Assembly (NCBI RefSeq): GCF_018588885.1
Contig: NZ_JAFFIW010000022.1
Span: 37,438-101,437, forward strand
Source: Mesorhizobium sp. dw_380
Lineage (GTDB): Bacteria; Pseudomonadota; Alphaproteobacteria; Rhizobiales; Rhizobiaceae
DNA: 64,000 bases
Direction of reading: 5' to 3'
This document shows positions 42,401-50,400 of the stretch, one piece after another. The position numbers and the translations under genes are program-made. Below the pieces are notes generated by a model. That model searched no databases, was not told where the DNA came from, and saw nothing but the letters and a program-made list of their open reading frames with translations. How positions within the stretch are numbered: the first letter of the stretch is position 1; each line of letters starts with the position of its first letter.

Positions 42401-43407
42401 CCGCGCTGGCATCGATCCGCGAGCTGACGGTGACCTACCGCCGCGACGGCCGCGAGGTGGCAGCGCTGGAGAAGATCCGCCTCGACATCATGGCTGGCGA
42501 GCGCCTGGCCATCATCGGCGAAAGCGGTTCGGGCAAGAGCACGCTCGCGCTGGCCATTGCCGGGCTGTTGCCGGGTTCGGCCACGGTTGGAGGTGGCGTG
42601 GATTGGTTCTTGCCATCGTTCGATGCCAAGGCGCCCCCCTCTGTCCTGCCGGACATCTCCCCCTCAAGGGGGGAGATTGGCAGTTCCACCGGCGTTTCCT
42701 CTCCTGCAGCCATGGTGATTGGCGAAATCAGAGATGACGGCGCAATCTCCCCCCTTGAGGGGGAGATGTCCGGCAGGACAGAGGGGGGCCTCATAGAGCG
42801 CAGAGCGCAAAAGTCCGCCTCCGGGCGGAGCCGCACACCCCTCCTCGGCCGCGACATCGGCTTCGTCTTCCAGGACCCATCCGCCAGCCTCGACCCTGTC
42901 ATGACCATCGGCAAACAGATCGCCGAAGTCGCCCGCACCCATCTCGGCCTCACCTGGCCTCAGGCCTACACCAAGGCAAAAACCCTGCTCGAACGGGTTC
43001 GCCTGCCGGACCCGGACTCGGCCCTGCGCGCCTTTCCGCATCAGCTCTCGGGTGGCCAGAAGCAGCGCGTGGCGATTGCAGCCGCCATTGCGGCCGGTCC
43101 GAAATTGCTGATCGCCGACGAGGCGACCAGCGCGCTCGACACCATCGTGCAGGCCGAGATCGTCGCCTTGATCCGGCGGCTGGTGGCCGAGGATGGCATG
43201 ACGCTGCTGTTCATCAGCCACGACATTGCGCTCGCCGCCGAACTCGCCGATCGCATCGCCGTGTTCCGCCACGGCAAACTGGTCGAGCTTGGCACAACGG
43301 CGCGGATTATCGGCGCCCCAAGTCAAGCCTATACACGTGTGCTGCTCGACGCCCATATCGGCCTCGATGCCGCACCGCTGTTGAACCGAAGCAGGCTCGA
43401 CGCATGA
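42397..43407 (+). CDS. Dpp/Opp-type ABC ATPase carrying an in-frame palindromic repeat
   Basis: This 336-aa DppD-like ATPase starts at GTG after AGGAGAGG. Walker A GESGSGKST is at residues 41-49. The Q-loop IGFVFQDP (near 154-161), the signature LSGGQKQRVAI, Walker B LLIADEATSALD and the H-loop FISHD are intact. Between Walker A and the Q-loop a 157-bp palindromic repeat (42633-42789) is translated as about residues 79-131, including PPSVLPDISPSRGEIG and SPLEGEMSGRTEGG, without breaking the frame. Relatives would be expected to have about 10-20 residues here. It is probably functional if the loop extrudes from the domain. Confidence 0.88.
   Translation: MTALASIRELTVTYRRDGREVAALEKIRLDIMAGERLAIIGESGSGKSTLALAIAGLLPGSATVGGGVDWFLPSFDAKAPPSVLPDISPSRGEIGSSTGVSSPAAMVIGEIRDDGAISPLEGEMSGRTEGGLIERRAQKSASGRSRTPLLGRDIGFVFQDPSASLDPVMTIGKQIAEVARTHLGLTWPQAYTKAKTLLERVRLPDPDSALRAFPHQLSGGQKQRVAIAAAIAAGPKLLIADEATSALDTIVQAEIVALIRRLVAEDGMTLLFISHDIALAAELADRIAVFRHGKLVELGTTARIIGAPSQAYTRVLLDAHIGLDAAPLLNRSRLDA
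42633..42789. repeat. Long palindromic repeat, copy C (inside the ATPase coding sequence)
   Basis: The 47-nt left arm (42633-42679) and right arm (42743-42789) are exact reverse complements around a 63-nt loop. The arms start GCCCCCCTCTGTCCTGCCGG and contain the inner palindrome ATCTCCCCCTCAAGGGGGGA. The loop contains GGCGAAATCAGAGATGAC, as in copy B. The reading frame of the host gene runs through the whole element. Confidence 0.95.
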
Positions 43408-44183
43408 GCCTGCTGGCAGTGTCCAATCTCACCAAACGCTACCGCCGGGGCGGCAAGACCGTTACAGCCGTCGACGATGTCTCTTTCCATATCGAGCCAG
43501 GCGAGACACTGGCGCTCGCCGGCCCTTCCGGCAGCGGCAAGTCGACCATCGCGCGGCTGGCGCTGCGCCTGATCGAGCCGGATGCCGGCGGCATTGAATT
43601 CGAAGGCGATGATTTCCTGGCCTTGAGTGGTTCCCCACTACGTGCCCGTCGCGCACGTTTGCAAATGGTTTTCCAGGATCCGCTTGCCGCCTTCAATCCC
43701 CGCGCCACGGTGGCGCGTGTGCTCGACGATCCCTTGCGCATTCATGGTATCGCTTCCCGTTCCGAGCGCCCGCGCCGCATCGCCGCCTTGCTGGAGCGCG
43801 TCGGGCTGTCGGCCGGTCTAGCGCCGCGCGCCATCCATGAAATCTCCGGCGGCCAGCGCCAGCGCGTCGCCATCGCCCGGGCCATCGCCACAAAACCGTC
43901 GCTGATCGTGCTCGACGAGGCGTTGTCGGCGCTCGATGTCTCGGTGCGCGGACAGATCCTCGACCTTTTGCTCGACCTGCAAAGGCAGGAACGGATCGCC
44001 TATCTCTTCATTTCACATGATCTCGGCGTCGTCCGGACCATCGCCCACCGCGTCGTCCTTCTCGACGGCGGGCGGATTGCCGAGAGCGGCGATGCCCGCG
44101 CCATCATCGATGCCCCGCAATCGGCCGTCGGCAAGGCGCTGGTAGCGGCCACACCGAGACTCAATCGAAGCATCGGACCATGA
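43404..44183 (+). CDS. Dpp/Opp-type ABC ATPase (DppF-like)
   Basis: This 259-aa ATPase is the second nucleotide-binding subunit of the importer. Motifs are Walker A GPSGSGKST, Q-loop MVFQDPLAAFNPR, signature ISGGQRQRVAIARA, Walker B IVLDEALSALD and H-loop FISHDLGVV. It overlaps the repeat-bearing ATPase gene by 4 nt. It lacks the C-terminal cysteine-rich extension of iron-sulfur DppF proteins. The last codons overlap a short dispersed palindrome (44176-44224). Confidence 0.93.
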   Translation: MSLLAVSNLTKRYRRGGKTVTAVDDVSFHIEPGETLALAGPSGSGKSTIARLALRLIEPDAGGIEFEGDDFLALSGSPLRARRARLQMVFQDPLAAFNPRATVARVLDDPLRIHGIASRSERPRRIAALLERVGLSAGLAPRAIHEISGGQRQRVAIARAIATKPSLIVLDEALSALDVSVRGQILDLLLDLQRQERIAYLFISHDLGVVRTIAHRVVLLDGGRIAESGDARAIIDAPQSAVGKALVAATPRLNRSIGP

Positions 44184-44224
44184 TCCCAAAAAGTGGAATC
44201 CGGTTTTCGGACAAGATCATGGTC
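44176..44224. repeat. Short dispersed palindrome (GACCATGATC type)
   Basis: GACCATGATC (44176-44185) and GATCATGGTC (44215-44224) are perfect arms around AAAAGTGGAATCCGGTTTTC. The element begins inside the last codons of the DppF-like gene and supplies its TGA stop. The middle resembles 50331-50388. Confidence 0.75.
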
Positions 44225-44246
44225 AAACAAGAAGCCAGGAAGCAAC

Positions 44247-44753
44247 ATGACCGACCCCCAAGCCAGAGCCGAGAAACTGTCGCGCGAACTCGATTCCGCC
44301 TTCCGCAACCGCGCCGATCTCTACCGCCTGTTGCTCGATGAGCTGACCGGAGAGCTGGGTGCCGAAAAGGCCGAGGCGATCATGATCCGCGCCATCGAGC
44401 AGCGCGGCAAGGAAGTGGCGGCAGCCGCTTTCGCCAGCTTCGGCGCCAACGACGCACGCGCCATCGGCGAGGCCTTCCTGGCCGTCAGCCCGGATGGCGG
44501 CCTGATGTATCCGACCGATGTCGAACGCGGCGACAACCGCATCGCCTTCAAGGTGAAGCGCTGTCCGTTGAAGGATGCCTGGGTCGAGGCCGGCGTTGGC
44601 GACCAAAAACTCGCCACGCTCTGCCGCATCGCCGGCGCGTTCGATCGCGGCCTGTTCGAGGCGACCGGAGTGCGTTTCGACAACGTCACCTGGACGCCGG
44701 GTCACGGTCCGGGATGCTGCCACATTGCGCTGACCAACCGGGACGCACGCTAG
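44247..44753 (+). CDS. L-2-amino-thiazoline-4-carboxylic acid hydrolase-family protein
   Basis: This 168-aa protein is of the ATC-hydrolase family. The C-terminal half has the typical VKRCPLKDAWVEAG, CRIAGAFDRGLFEATG and TPGHGPGCCHI blocks, in which the cysteines and histidines are likely metal or catalytic residues. AGGAAG lies just before the ATG. It follows the peptide-type importer by about 60 nt on the same strand and could be the last gene of that operon, acting on an imported heterocycle or amide; this is inference. Confidence 0.82.
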   Translation: MTDPQARAEKLSRELDSAFRNRADLYRLLLDELTGELGAEKAEAIMIRAIEQRGKEVAAAAFASFGANDARAIGEAFLAVSPDGGLMYPTDVERGDNRIAFKVKRCPLKDAWVEAGVGDQKLATLCRIAGAFDRGLFEATGVRFDNVTWTPGHGPGCCHIALTNRDAR

Positions 44754-44779
44754 GCATCGACGGCCCAAGGTGTGTTGAG

Positions 44780-44896
44780 ATTCAGGTCAGGCCGAGTCGA
44801 AAACGATGGCTTCCGAGAACCGGAGCGGAGCGTACTAAAGTACGTGAGCACCGGAAGCGCAGGAAGCCATCGTTTGTAGGCCGGCATCACCTGAAT
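44780..44896. repeat. Large intergenic inverted repeat between convergent genes
   Basis: Nested arms are visible: ATTCAGGT/ACCTGAAT (44780-44787, 44889-44896), AAACGATGGCTTCC/GGAAGCCATCGTTT (44801-44814, 44862-44875) and a tip CGTACTAAAGTACG. The structure would form a long stem in RNA of either strand. It lies between the convergent ATC-hydrolase-like and ribose-type ATPase genes and probably ends both transcripts. Confidence 0.8.
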
Positions 44897-44907
44897 ATCG
44901 ATGCACC

Positions 44908-45663
44908 TTAACCGCCGACCATCAACTTGACGACCTCGTCATGGTTGGTCTCGGAAATCTTGCGCTCGCCGGCCTGGATGCCGCGCCGCAGCACGACGAT
45001 GCGGTCCGAAACCGCAAAGATGTCCTGCAGATTGTGCGAGATGAAGATCACGCCGCGCCCCTGCGCCTTGAGCTGGTGGATGAGCGAAATCACCTTGCGC
45101 TGTTCCGGCACGCCAAGGGCGGCGGTCGGCTCGTCCATGATCAGGATCTGCGCGTCCCAGTAGACGGCGCGGCCGATGGCGACGGCCTGGCGCTGGCCGC
45201 CGGAGAAATTGCTGACCGGGGCCTCGAGCCGGCTGACATGGAAATCCAGCCGCCTCATCGTTTCCTTGGCCGCCGTCGCCATCGCCTTGCGATCGAGCAC
45301 TGGCAGGAAGCCGAACGCCTTGCGCATCGGCTCGCGGCCAAGGAAGATGTTGGCGCCGATCGACAGATTGTCGGCGAGCGCGAGATCCTGGTAGATCGTC
45401 TCGATGCCCTTTTCGCGCGCTTCCTGCGGCGTCGCGAAAGTCACCGGCTGGCCTCTGAGCAGGATTTCGCCGCCCGTCGGCTGGAACACCCCCGATATCG
45501 CCTTGATCAGCGTCGTCTTGCCGGCGCCGTTGTCGCCGGCAAGCGCCACCACTTCGCCCGGCCGCACGGCCATGGAGAAGTCGTTCAGCGCACGCACGGC
45601 GCCGAAGTGCTTGGACAGGTTGCGGACTTCCAGCAGGGGGCCGTTCTGGTTGGTGCTATTCAT
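44908..45663 (-). CDS. Ribose-type ABC transporter ATPase (single domain)
   Basis: This 251-aa ATPase resembles the N-terminal half of RbsA, or FrcA of rhizobia, and has one nucleotide-binding domain. Motifs are Walker A GDNGAGKTT, Q-loop TIYQDLALADNLSI, signature FSGGQRQAVAIGRA, Walker B LIMDEPTAALGV and H-loop FISHNL. Single-domain ATPases are normal for FrcBCA-type importers. The start at MNSTNQ overlaps the permease stop by 8 nt. Confidence 0.92.
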   Translation of the reverse strand: MNSTNQNGPLLEVRNLSKHFGAVRALNDFSMAVRPGEVVALAGDNGAGKTTLIKAISGVFQPTGGEILLRGQPVTFATPQEAREKGIETIYQDLALADNLSIGANIFLGREPMRKAFGFLPVLDRKAMATAAKETMRRLDFHVSRLEAPVSNFSGGQRQAVAIGRAVYWDAQILIMDEPTAALGVPEQRKVISLIHQLKAQGRGVIFISHNLQDIFAVSDRIVVLRRGIQAGERKISETNHDEVVKLMVGG

Positions 45664-46717
45664 CCTGACGGGCTCCACTGAACCGGCGCTGCGCCTGGTC
45701 GATAAGGACGGAAATGATGATGACGACACCGACCGCTATGAACTGCCAGAACGGCTCGACATTGACGAAGACCAGCCCGTACTGGATGACCGCGATCACC
45801 AGCGCGCCGGCGACCGTGCCGAAGATGGTGCCGGAGCCGCCGAACAGGCTGGCGCCGCCGATCACCACCGCCGCGACGCTGTCGAGCAGCAAGGGCTCGC
45901 CGGCTTGCGCCGCACCCGCGGTGAAGCGCGCGGCATAGAGTGCGCCGCCAAGGCCCGCGCACATCGCCGACAGCACATAGAGCCGCAATATGTGGCCCCT
46001 GATGTCGATGCCGGCGCGGCGCGCCGCCTGCACATTGGCGCCGATGGCGTAATTGTGCTGGCCGAACCGGGTCTGGCTAAGCAGGTAGTGCATCACGACG
46101 ACGAAGATTGCGGCGATCAACACCAGATAGGGTACGCCGTAGATCTTGCCGTTGCCGAGCAGCGCGAACCACGAATTCTGCACCGGCACCGTCGTGCCGC
46201 CGGCAAGCAGGAAGGCGGCGCCGCGCGCGACGCCGAACATGCCGAGCGTGCCGATGAAAGGCGGGACCTTGAGGCGCGAAATCAGCAGCCCGTTGATGAC
46301 GCCCGGCACGCCGGCAACGATCACCGAGGCAAGGATGCCCGCCAGCATGGCCAGCGGCAAGGGGATGGCCGCGCCCGCCATATTGGTGGCATGCGCGGCG
46401 ATGACAGCGGCAAGACCCATAATGAAGCCGAGCGACAGGTCGATGCCGCCGGAAATGATGACGAAGGTCTGGCCCGTCGCTAGCAGCAGCGGCGCCACGG
46501 CGAATATCGCGATGGACTGCAGGTTGAACGGGTTGAGCACGAAGGTCGCGCCGAAGGCGAACCTCGACCAGACCTCGAAACAGATGAGCAGGCCGGCGAG
46601 GAACAGCCAGGCACGCCCTTCCGCGATGCGCGCGATCAGGCTCCTGGCGGGGTCGCCGTGATCGGCCTGGGGGGCGACATGTTTCTCGGCCGGCTGGGCT
46701 GGTGATGTCGAGGTCAT
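45656..46717 (-). CDS. Ribose-type ABC transporter permease
   Basis: This 353-aa RbsC/FrcC-like permease has many hydrophobic helices, the motif SGGIDLSLGFIMG near residues 89-101 and GGASLFGGSGTIFG in the last third. It is encoded between the binding protein and the ATPase on the minus strand. A GC-rich hairpin (46776-46803) lies upstream, between its start and the binding-protein stop. Confidence 0.93.
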   Translation of the reverse strand: MTSTSPAQPAEKHVAPQADHGDPARSLIARIAEGRAWLFLAGLLICFEVWSRFAFGATFVLNPFNLQSIAIFAVAPLLLATGQTFVIISGGIDLSLGFIMGLAAVIAAHATNMAGAAIPLPLAMLAGILASVIVAGVPGVINGLLISRLKVPPFIGTLGMFGVARGAAFLLAGGTTVPVQNSWFALLGNGKIYGVPYLVLIAAIFVVVMHYLLSQTRFGQHNYAIGANVQAARRAGIDIRGHILRLYVLSAMCAGLGGALYAARFTAGAAQAGEPLLLDSVAAVVIGGASLFGGSGTIFGTVAGALVIAVIQYGLVFVNVEPFWQFIAVGVVIIISVLIDQAQRRFSGARQDE

Positions 46718-46775
46718 GGATACTCCGCGGCGCGGCTGCCATCAAAAGGTCCCGCCTCCGGCAAGGACCGGCACA

Positions 46776-46803
46776 GGCGCCTCCCGGCGGACCGGGAGGC
46801 GCC
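46776..46803 (-). terminator. Hairpin between ribose-type binding protein and permease genes
   Basis: GGCGCCTCCCGG and CCGGGAGGCGCC form a perfect 12-bp stem with a CGGA loop, starting 14 nt after the binding-protein stop. It lacks a T-run. It is best seen as an attenuator or 3'-stabilising structure rather than a full terminator. Confidence 0.7.
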
Positions 46804-46817
46804 AAGCTCGTCTGGAC

Positions 46818-47795
46818 CTACTCGGAGTAAAGATACTTCGAGATGTTCGGGTCCGCGATGTTGGACTTGTTCATGATCGTGAAGCCGGTGCCGATCGTGA
46901 CCGGGATCGAGTGTCCGGTCAGGTGGGCGTAGGCCGAGACGACGCCGAAATAGCCGATCTCTGCGGGATGTTGGGCGATCGCGACATCCACCAGGCCGGT
47001 GTTGATGTTGTCGACGATGCTGGTCGGGGCATCGAAGGCGACAACCTTGACGGTGCCCGTCTGTCCGGCCTGCTTGACGCCATTGGCCGCACCCAGCGCT
47101 GAGAACAGATTGGCGCCGAAGACGCCGACCAGGTCGGGATTGCGCGCGAACACCGCCTGCAGTTGCGAGGCCGCCTTGTTGGCGTCGTCTTCATTGAACT
47201 GGGTCTCCAGCACGGTGATGCCCGTATGCTTGGCCATCTCCTTCTTGAAGCCCTCCTCGCGCTGGTCGGTGGTCGAAATGCCGGGCTTGACGTTCGAGAC
47301 GTAGACCTTGCCCTTGTCGCCGATGGCGGTGGCCAGCGCCCGTGCCGCGATCTCGCCGCCGAGCACATTGTCCGAGGCGATATAAGCCAGCGGGAAATCG
47401 GCGTCACCCGCACCGGCCTGATAGACGCCGCTGCCGATGAAGGTATCGACGGTGATGACCGGGATGCCGGCGTCATTGGCCTTGCGCAGCGGTTCGACCA
47501 ACTGAACCTTGTCGGTCGGCGCGATCAGGATCGCGTCCGGCTTCTTGGCGATGACCGCGTCGAGCACCGGCACCTGGGTGACCGGATTGAAATCCGGCGC
47601 GCCCTGGAAAACCAGGTTCACGCCAAGCGCGTCGGCGGCCGCTTGGGCGCCCTTGCGCATGGTGATGTAGAAGCCGTCGGTGGTCAGGCCCGGAATGAGC
47701 GCAATGGTGTATTTCTTGTCCTGCGCCTGCGCGGGTGCGATCAGCACCGTCGCGCTGACGGCAAGCGCCGCGAGCGCGGCAACAATCTTCTTCAT
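46818..47795 (-). CDS. Ribose-type sugar ABC transporter substrate-binding protein
   Basis: This 325-aa periplasmic binding protein of the RbsB family (peripla_BP_4) has a signal peptide MKKIVAALAALAVSATVLIA with cleavage near AQA-QD. The mature N-terminus is YTIALIPGLTTDGFYITM. Sugar-binding blocks DAILIAPTDKVQL, IPVITVDTFIG and KVVAFDAPTSIVD are present. It is the first gene of the leftward operon; a 29-nt element shared with the aldolase promoter lies about 250 nt upstream. Confidence 0.93.
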   Translation of the reverse strand: MKKIVAALAALAVSATVLIAPAQAQDKKYTIALIPGLTTDGFYITMRKGAQAAADALGVNLVFQGAPDFNPVTQVPVLDAVIAKKPDAILIAPTDKVQLVEPLRKANDAGIPVITVDTFIGSGVYQAGAGDADFPLAYIASDNVLGGEIAARALATAIGDKGKVYVSNVKPGISTTDQREEGFKKEMAKHTGITVLETQFNEDDANKAASQLQAVFARNPDLVGVFGANLFSALGAANGVKQAGQTGTVKVVAFDAPTSIVDNINTGLVDVAIAQHPAEIGYFGVVSAYAHLTGHSIPVTIGTGFTIMNKSNIADPNISKYLYSE

Positions 47796-48237
47796 GACAT
47801 CCTCCTCATTGTGTCGGCAGATCTGCCGTTTGCAAGTGACATTGGAATGGCCGTCATCCGTTCAGGGACGGATGCCAACGGCCGGGAACGCCTGTTTGCC
47901 TTTCGCGGGCAGCTCCTCCCAAGCGCCCTCCAATCGATATGTCAGCCGGTCAGCCGACCGCACGGTGATCATGGGTCCGCTTTCTCGCCTCCGCGAGGGT
48001 CCGGCAGACCGCACCGCCGGCAGGTTTTCCTGCCCGGCCAACTTGTAACACTTTGCTGAAATAAATTGCAACTCGGTTTTTCAGAGCTTGCAGTGCCGGG
48101 GAATTCACAAAGTCCAACATCTGACTGCTCCGCGGAGTCCAGCCGACTATTGCTCCGCCTTTTCGGCGACACAACCGATTTCGCGGCAGGGCCTTGGGAG
48201 CACCATCCGCAAGGCTACCCAGACATGGCTACCTCAA
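47796..48237. promoter_or_regulatory. Upstream region of the ribose-type importer
   Basis: This 442-nt gene-free stretch contains the 29-nt regulatory element at 48043-48071 within a local AT-rich patch (48040-48080). The rest is GC-rich and otherwise featureless. The regulator gene ends at its right edge. Confidence 0.55.
48043..48071 (-). promoter_or_regulatory. 29-nt shared regulatory element, importer copy
   Basis: Read on the minus strand it begins TTGCAATTTATTTCAGCAAA and ends GTGTTACAA. It agrees at 25 of 29 positions with 49187-49215. The orientation is the same relative to the downstream transcript in both places. It is probably the operator of the SorC/DeoR-type regulator encoded between the two copies. 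Confidence 0.72.
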
Positions 48238-49143
48238 CTATCTCTGCGGGAGAGCCGCCAGAATGGCTTGCGCCGTCTTTGTGTCGGTGACCAGCGTGTT
48301 GATGAGCCCGGCGCGAACGGCGCCGATGATTGCCGTCGCTTTCTCCGGCGACGCGGCAAGGCCGATCACCAGCGGCACGGCGCGCAGCTGCGCCGGCGAC
48401 ATGGCGATCATACGGCTCTCCCCCTCCCAGGCGATCAGCGTGCCTTCCGCATCGAAATAATGGCGAAGCACATCGCCGGCCGCATGAACCAGCGCCTGCT
48501 CGCTCGGCGTGGCGGCACTTGCCTCCGGCGCATTGATGGCATGCGGCAGGCCGACGCCGACGATCGCGACGTCGGTCCTCTCCCACAGAGCGACGGCATC
48601 GTGGACGGCGGTGTCGCGCAGGAAGACTTCACGCAATTCGGTGGAGGGCAGATAGGGCGCATGGATGAAATGCGGCGTGCCGCCGAACTCTTCGGCGGCG
48701 AGCCGCACGAACTCGTTGACCTGAAAATGCGCCGCATGCTGCTGCATGCCGCCGGTGGCAGCCACAGTCAGCACACCGGGCATGCGCGGCAGACCGGCCC
48801 TGATCACCTCGCGAACGGCACGCCCCCAGCCGATGGCGACCACGGAGCCCGCCACCAGTTGCGCCTGCCTGAGCAGCCCGCCAAGCGGTGCCGCGAGCGC
48901 CGCCAGCGTGCCCGCCGCCGGCGTCTCGACCACCGCGGCATCTCGCAGCTTCAGCCCATCGATCAGCTGCCTGGTGATATCCTCCGGCGTCGCCAGGTCG
49001 AGAACCTCGATCCTCACGATCCCTTCCGCCCGTGCTCGCTGCAGCAGGCGCGAAATCGTCGCGGTGGAGACACCGAGCTGTCGCGCGATATCGACCTGCG
49101 ACATCTCCTCCAAATAATGCAGCTTGGCGACCGTGTGCAGCAT
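48238..49143 (-). CDS. SorC/DeoR-family sugar-binding transcriptional regulator
   Basis: This 301-aa regulator has an N-terminal helix-turn-helix (about 5-50: LEEMSQVDIARQLGVSTATISRLLQRARAEGIVRI) and a C-terminal sugar-phosphate-binding domain with IGWGRAVREVI, VNEFVRLAAEEFGG and VIGLAASPEKATAIIGAVRAGLINTLVTD. It lies between the importer and the aldolase/kinase operon and is flanked by two copies of a 29-nt element. The start ATG at 49143 has no obvious ribosome site and the first helix is a little short, so the true start is uncertain. Confidence 0.88.
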   Translation of the reverse strand: MLHTVAKLHYLEEMSQVDIARQLGVSTATISRLLQRARAEGIVRIEVLDLATPEDITRQLIDGLKLRDAAVVETPAAGTLAALAAPLGGLLRQAQLVAGSVVAIGWGRAVREVIRAGLPRMPGVLTVAATGGMQQHAAHFQVNEFVRLAAEEFGGTPHFIHAPYLPSTELREVFLRDTAVHDAVALWERTDVAIVGVGLPHAINAPEASAATPSEQALVHAAGDVLRHYFDAEGTLIAWEGESRMIAMSPAQLRAVPLVIGLAASPEKATAIIGAVRAGLINTLVTDTKTAQAILAALPQR

Positions 49144-49186
49144 CGTGCGCGATGCGGTCGCATCCTGGATGGGGGGAACAGACAGC

Positions 49187-49215
49187 TTGCAATTCCTTTC
49201 AGCAACGTGTTACAC
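49187..49215 (+). promoter_or_regulatory. 29-nt shared regulatory element, aldolase copy
   Basis: Begins TTGCAATTCCTTTCAGCAAC and ends GTGTTACAC, matching the minus-strand reading of 48043-48071 at 25 of 29 positions. It contains TTGC...GCAA symmetry. It lies about 195 nt upstream of the aldolase start and just upstream of the regulator start, so it could control both. Confidence 0.72.
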
Positions 49216-49408
49216 ACACATACGCCGACCGGAGTTATCGCGCAAATCCAGCCAACCCGCAACTTGCGGCCGATCCCTGGCCGCCAGGCCGGCGAGGCAC
49301 CACGCGGCAAAAAATCTCCTCGCCGGCAAAGGCGGGGCAGAACTGAGTATTTTTGTTTCCACGGGATCCGCGCCCTCGGCAGAGCGCGCCAACATCGGAC
49401 TGAAGACC

Positions 49409-50317
49409 ATGACCAAGATGACCACCGCGGAGCTGCGCGGCTATCAGCAGATATGCGGCAAGGACGGGGCCATGGTGGCCATCGCCTGCGACCAGCGCGG
49501 CGGCATGCGGACCTTGCTGGCGTCGGATCCGGCCGAACAGGCCAGGATCACCAACGATATGCTCGGCGACACTAAAGCCGACATCACGCGCTACCTCGCA
49601 AGTGCGGCGTCCTGCGTGCTGCTCGACCCGCTCTGCGCCGTGCCGCGCATTGTCGACGAGGGCGTCTTGAACCGCGATACGGCGTTGCTTATCGGCCTCG
49701 ACGCCTCGGGTTTCGACATCTCGCCCGAAGGCTACCGCCTGTCGCGCCTGGTCCCCGGTATCGACGCGCGCCGCGTCCGCGCGCTGGGCGGCACCGGCGG
49801 CAAGATCATGGTGTATCTCAGGGCCGACAAACCGCAAGCCAACGAGCACAACATCGCCATCCTGCGCCAATGCATCGCCGATTTCGGGCAGGAGGACCTT
49901 TTGCTGGTCGTCGAGTTCCTGACCTACCGCCTCGACGGAGAAAGCCCTGAGGATTATGCGGCCAAGACGCCATGGCTTGTTGAAGAAGGCACCAGAATCT
50001 CGCTGGAGTGCGGCGCGAAGGTGCTGAAGCTCCCCTACCCCGGAACGCCGCAAGCCTGCGCCAACATCACCAGAATGGCCGGCGACGTACCATGGGCGGT
50101 GCTTTCGGCCGGCGTCAACCACGCCACCTTCCTTGGCCAGGTCGAGATCGCCATGCAGAACGGCGCCTCGGGCGTCATCGCCGGCCGCTCGCTGTGGAAA
50201 GACTGCATCTCGCTTGACCGTGACATCCAGCGCGAAAGGCTTAAGACCATTGCGGTGCCGCGATTGCGTGAGATCCAGGCCGTGATCGGGCACTACCGGC
50301 AGAAAGCCGCTGCCTGA
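49409..50317 (+). CDS. LacD/YihT-like class I aldolase
   Basis: This 302-aa TIM-barrel aldolase belongs to the tagatose-1,6-bisphosphate/sulfofructose-phosphate aldolase family. It has IACDQRGGMRTLL near the N-terminus, a predicted Schiff-base lysine in VLKLPYPG and the phosphate-binding SGVIAGRSLWKD at the C-terminus. It would cleave a phosphorylated ketose into two trioses. The kinase fusion gene follows after 83 nt. The start at 49409 gives the usual N-terminus; another ATG is 9 nt downstream. The true substrate cannot be chosen from sequence. Confidence 0.88.
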   Translation: MTKMTTAELRGYQQICGKDGAMVAIACDQRGGMRTLLASDPAEQARITNDMLGDTKADITRYLASAASCVLLDPLCAVPRIVDEGVLNRDTALLIGLDASGFDISPEGYRLSRLVPGIDARRVRALGGTGGKIMVYLRADKPQANEHNIAILRQCIADFGQEDLLLVVEFLTYRLDGESPEDYAAKTPWLVEEGTRISLECGAKVLKLPYPGTPQACANITRMAGDVPWAVLSAGVNHATFLGQVEIAMQNGASGVIAGRSLWKDCISLDRDIQRERLKTIAVPRLREIQAVIGHYRQKAAA

Positions 50318-50330
50318 GAATTGCGCTGGA

Positions 50331-50388
50331 CTAGAGCTATTCCAGCAAAAGTGTGAAGCGGTTTTGCGTCCGGAATTGCGTAAAACAA
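50331..50388. repeat. Short dispersed rhizobial repeat (AAAAGTGTGAAGCGG type)
   Basis: CTAGAGCTATTCCAGCAAAA is followed by GTGTGAAGCGGTTTTGCGTC and CGGAATTGCG. This resembles a common intergenic rhizobial repeat and, in its middle, 44176-44224. It fills the aldolase-kinase gap. Confidence 0.6.
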
Positions 50389-50400
50389 ATGCAGGACGTC

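Noticed and set aside
8630..42789. CRISPR-like repeats
   Set aside because: The repeats are long inverted palindromes scattered singly over kilobases, without regular spacers or cas genes.
42397..43407. ATPase gene as a pseudogene broken by a repeat
   Set aside because: The frame is continuous through the element, all catalytic motifs are intact and the downstream gene still overlaps by 4 nt, so an in-frame insertion is the better reading.
48088..49575. Plus-strand open frame opposite the SorC regulator
   Set aside because: It is H/R/Q-rich without domain features and overlaps both regulatory elements and the true aldolase start.
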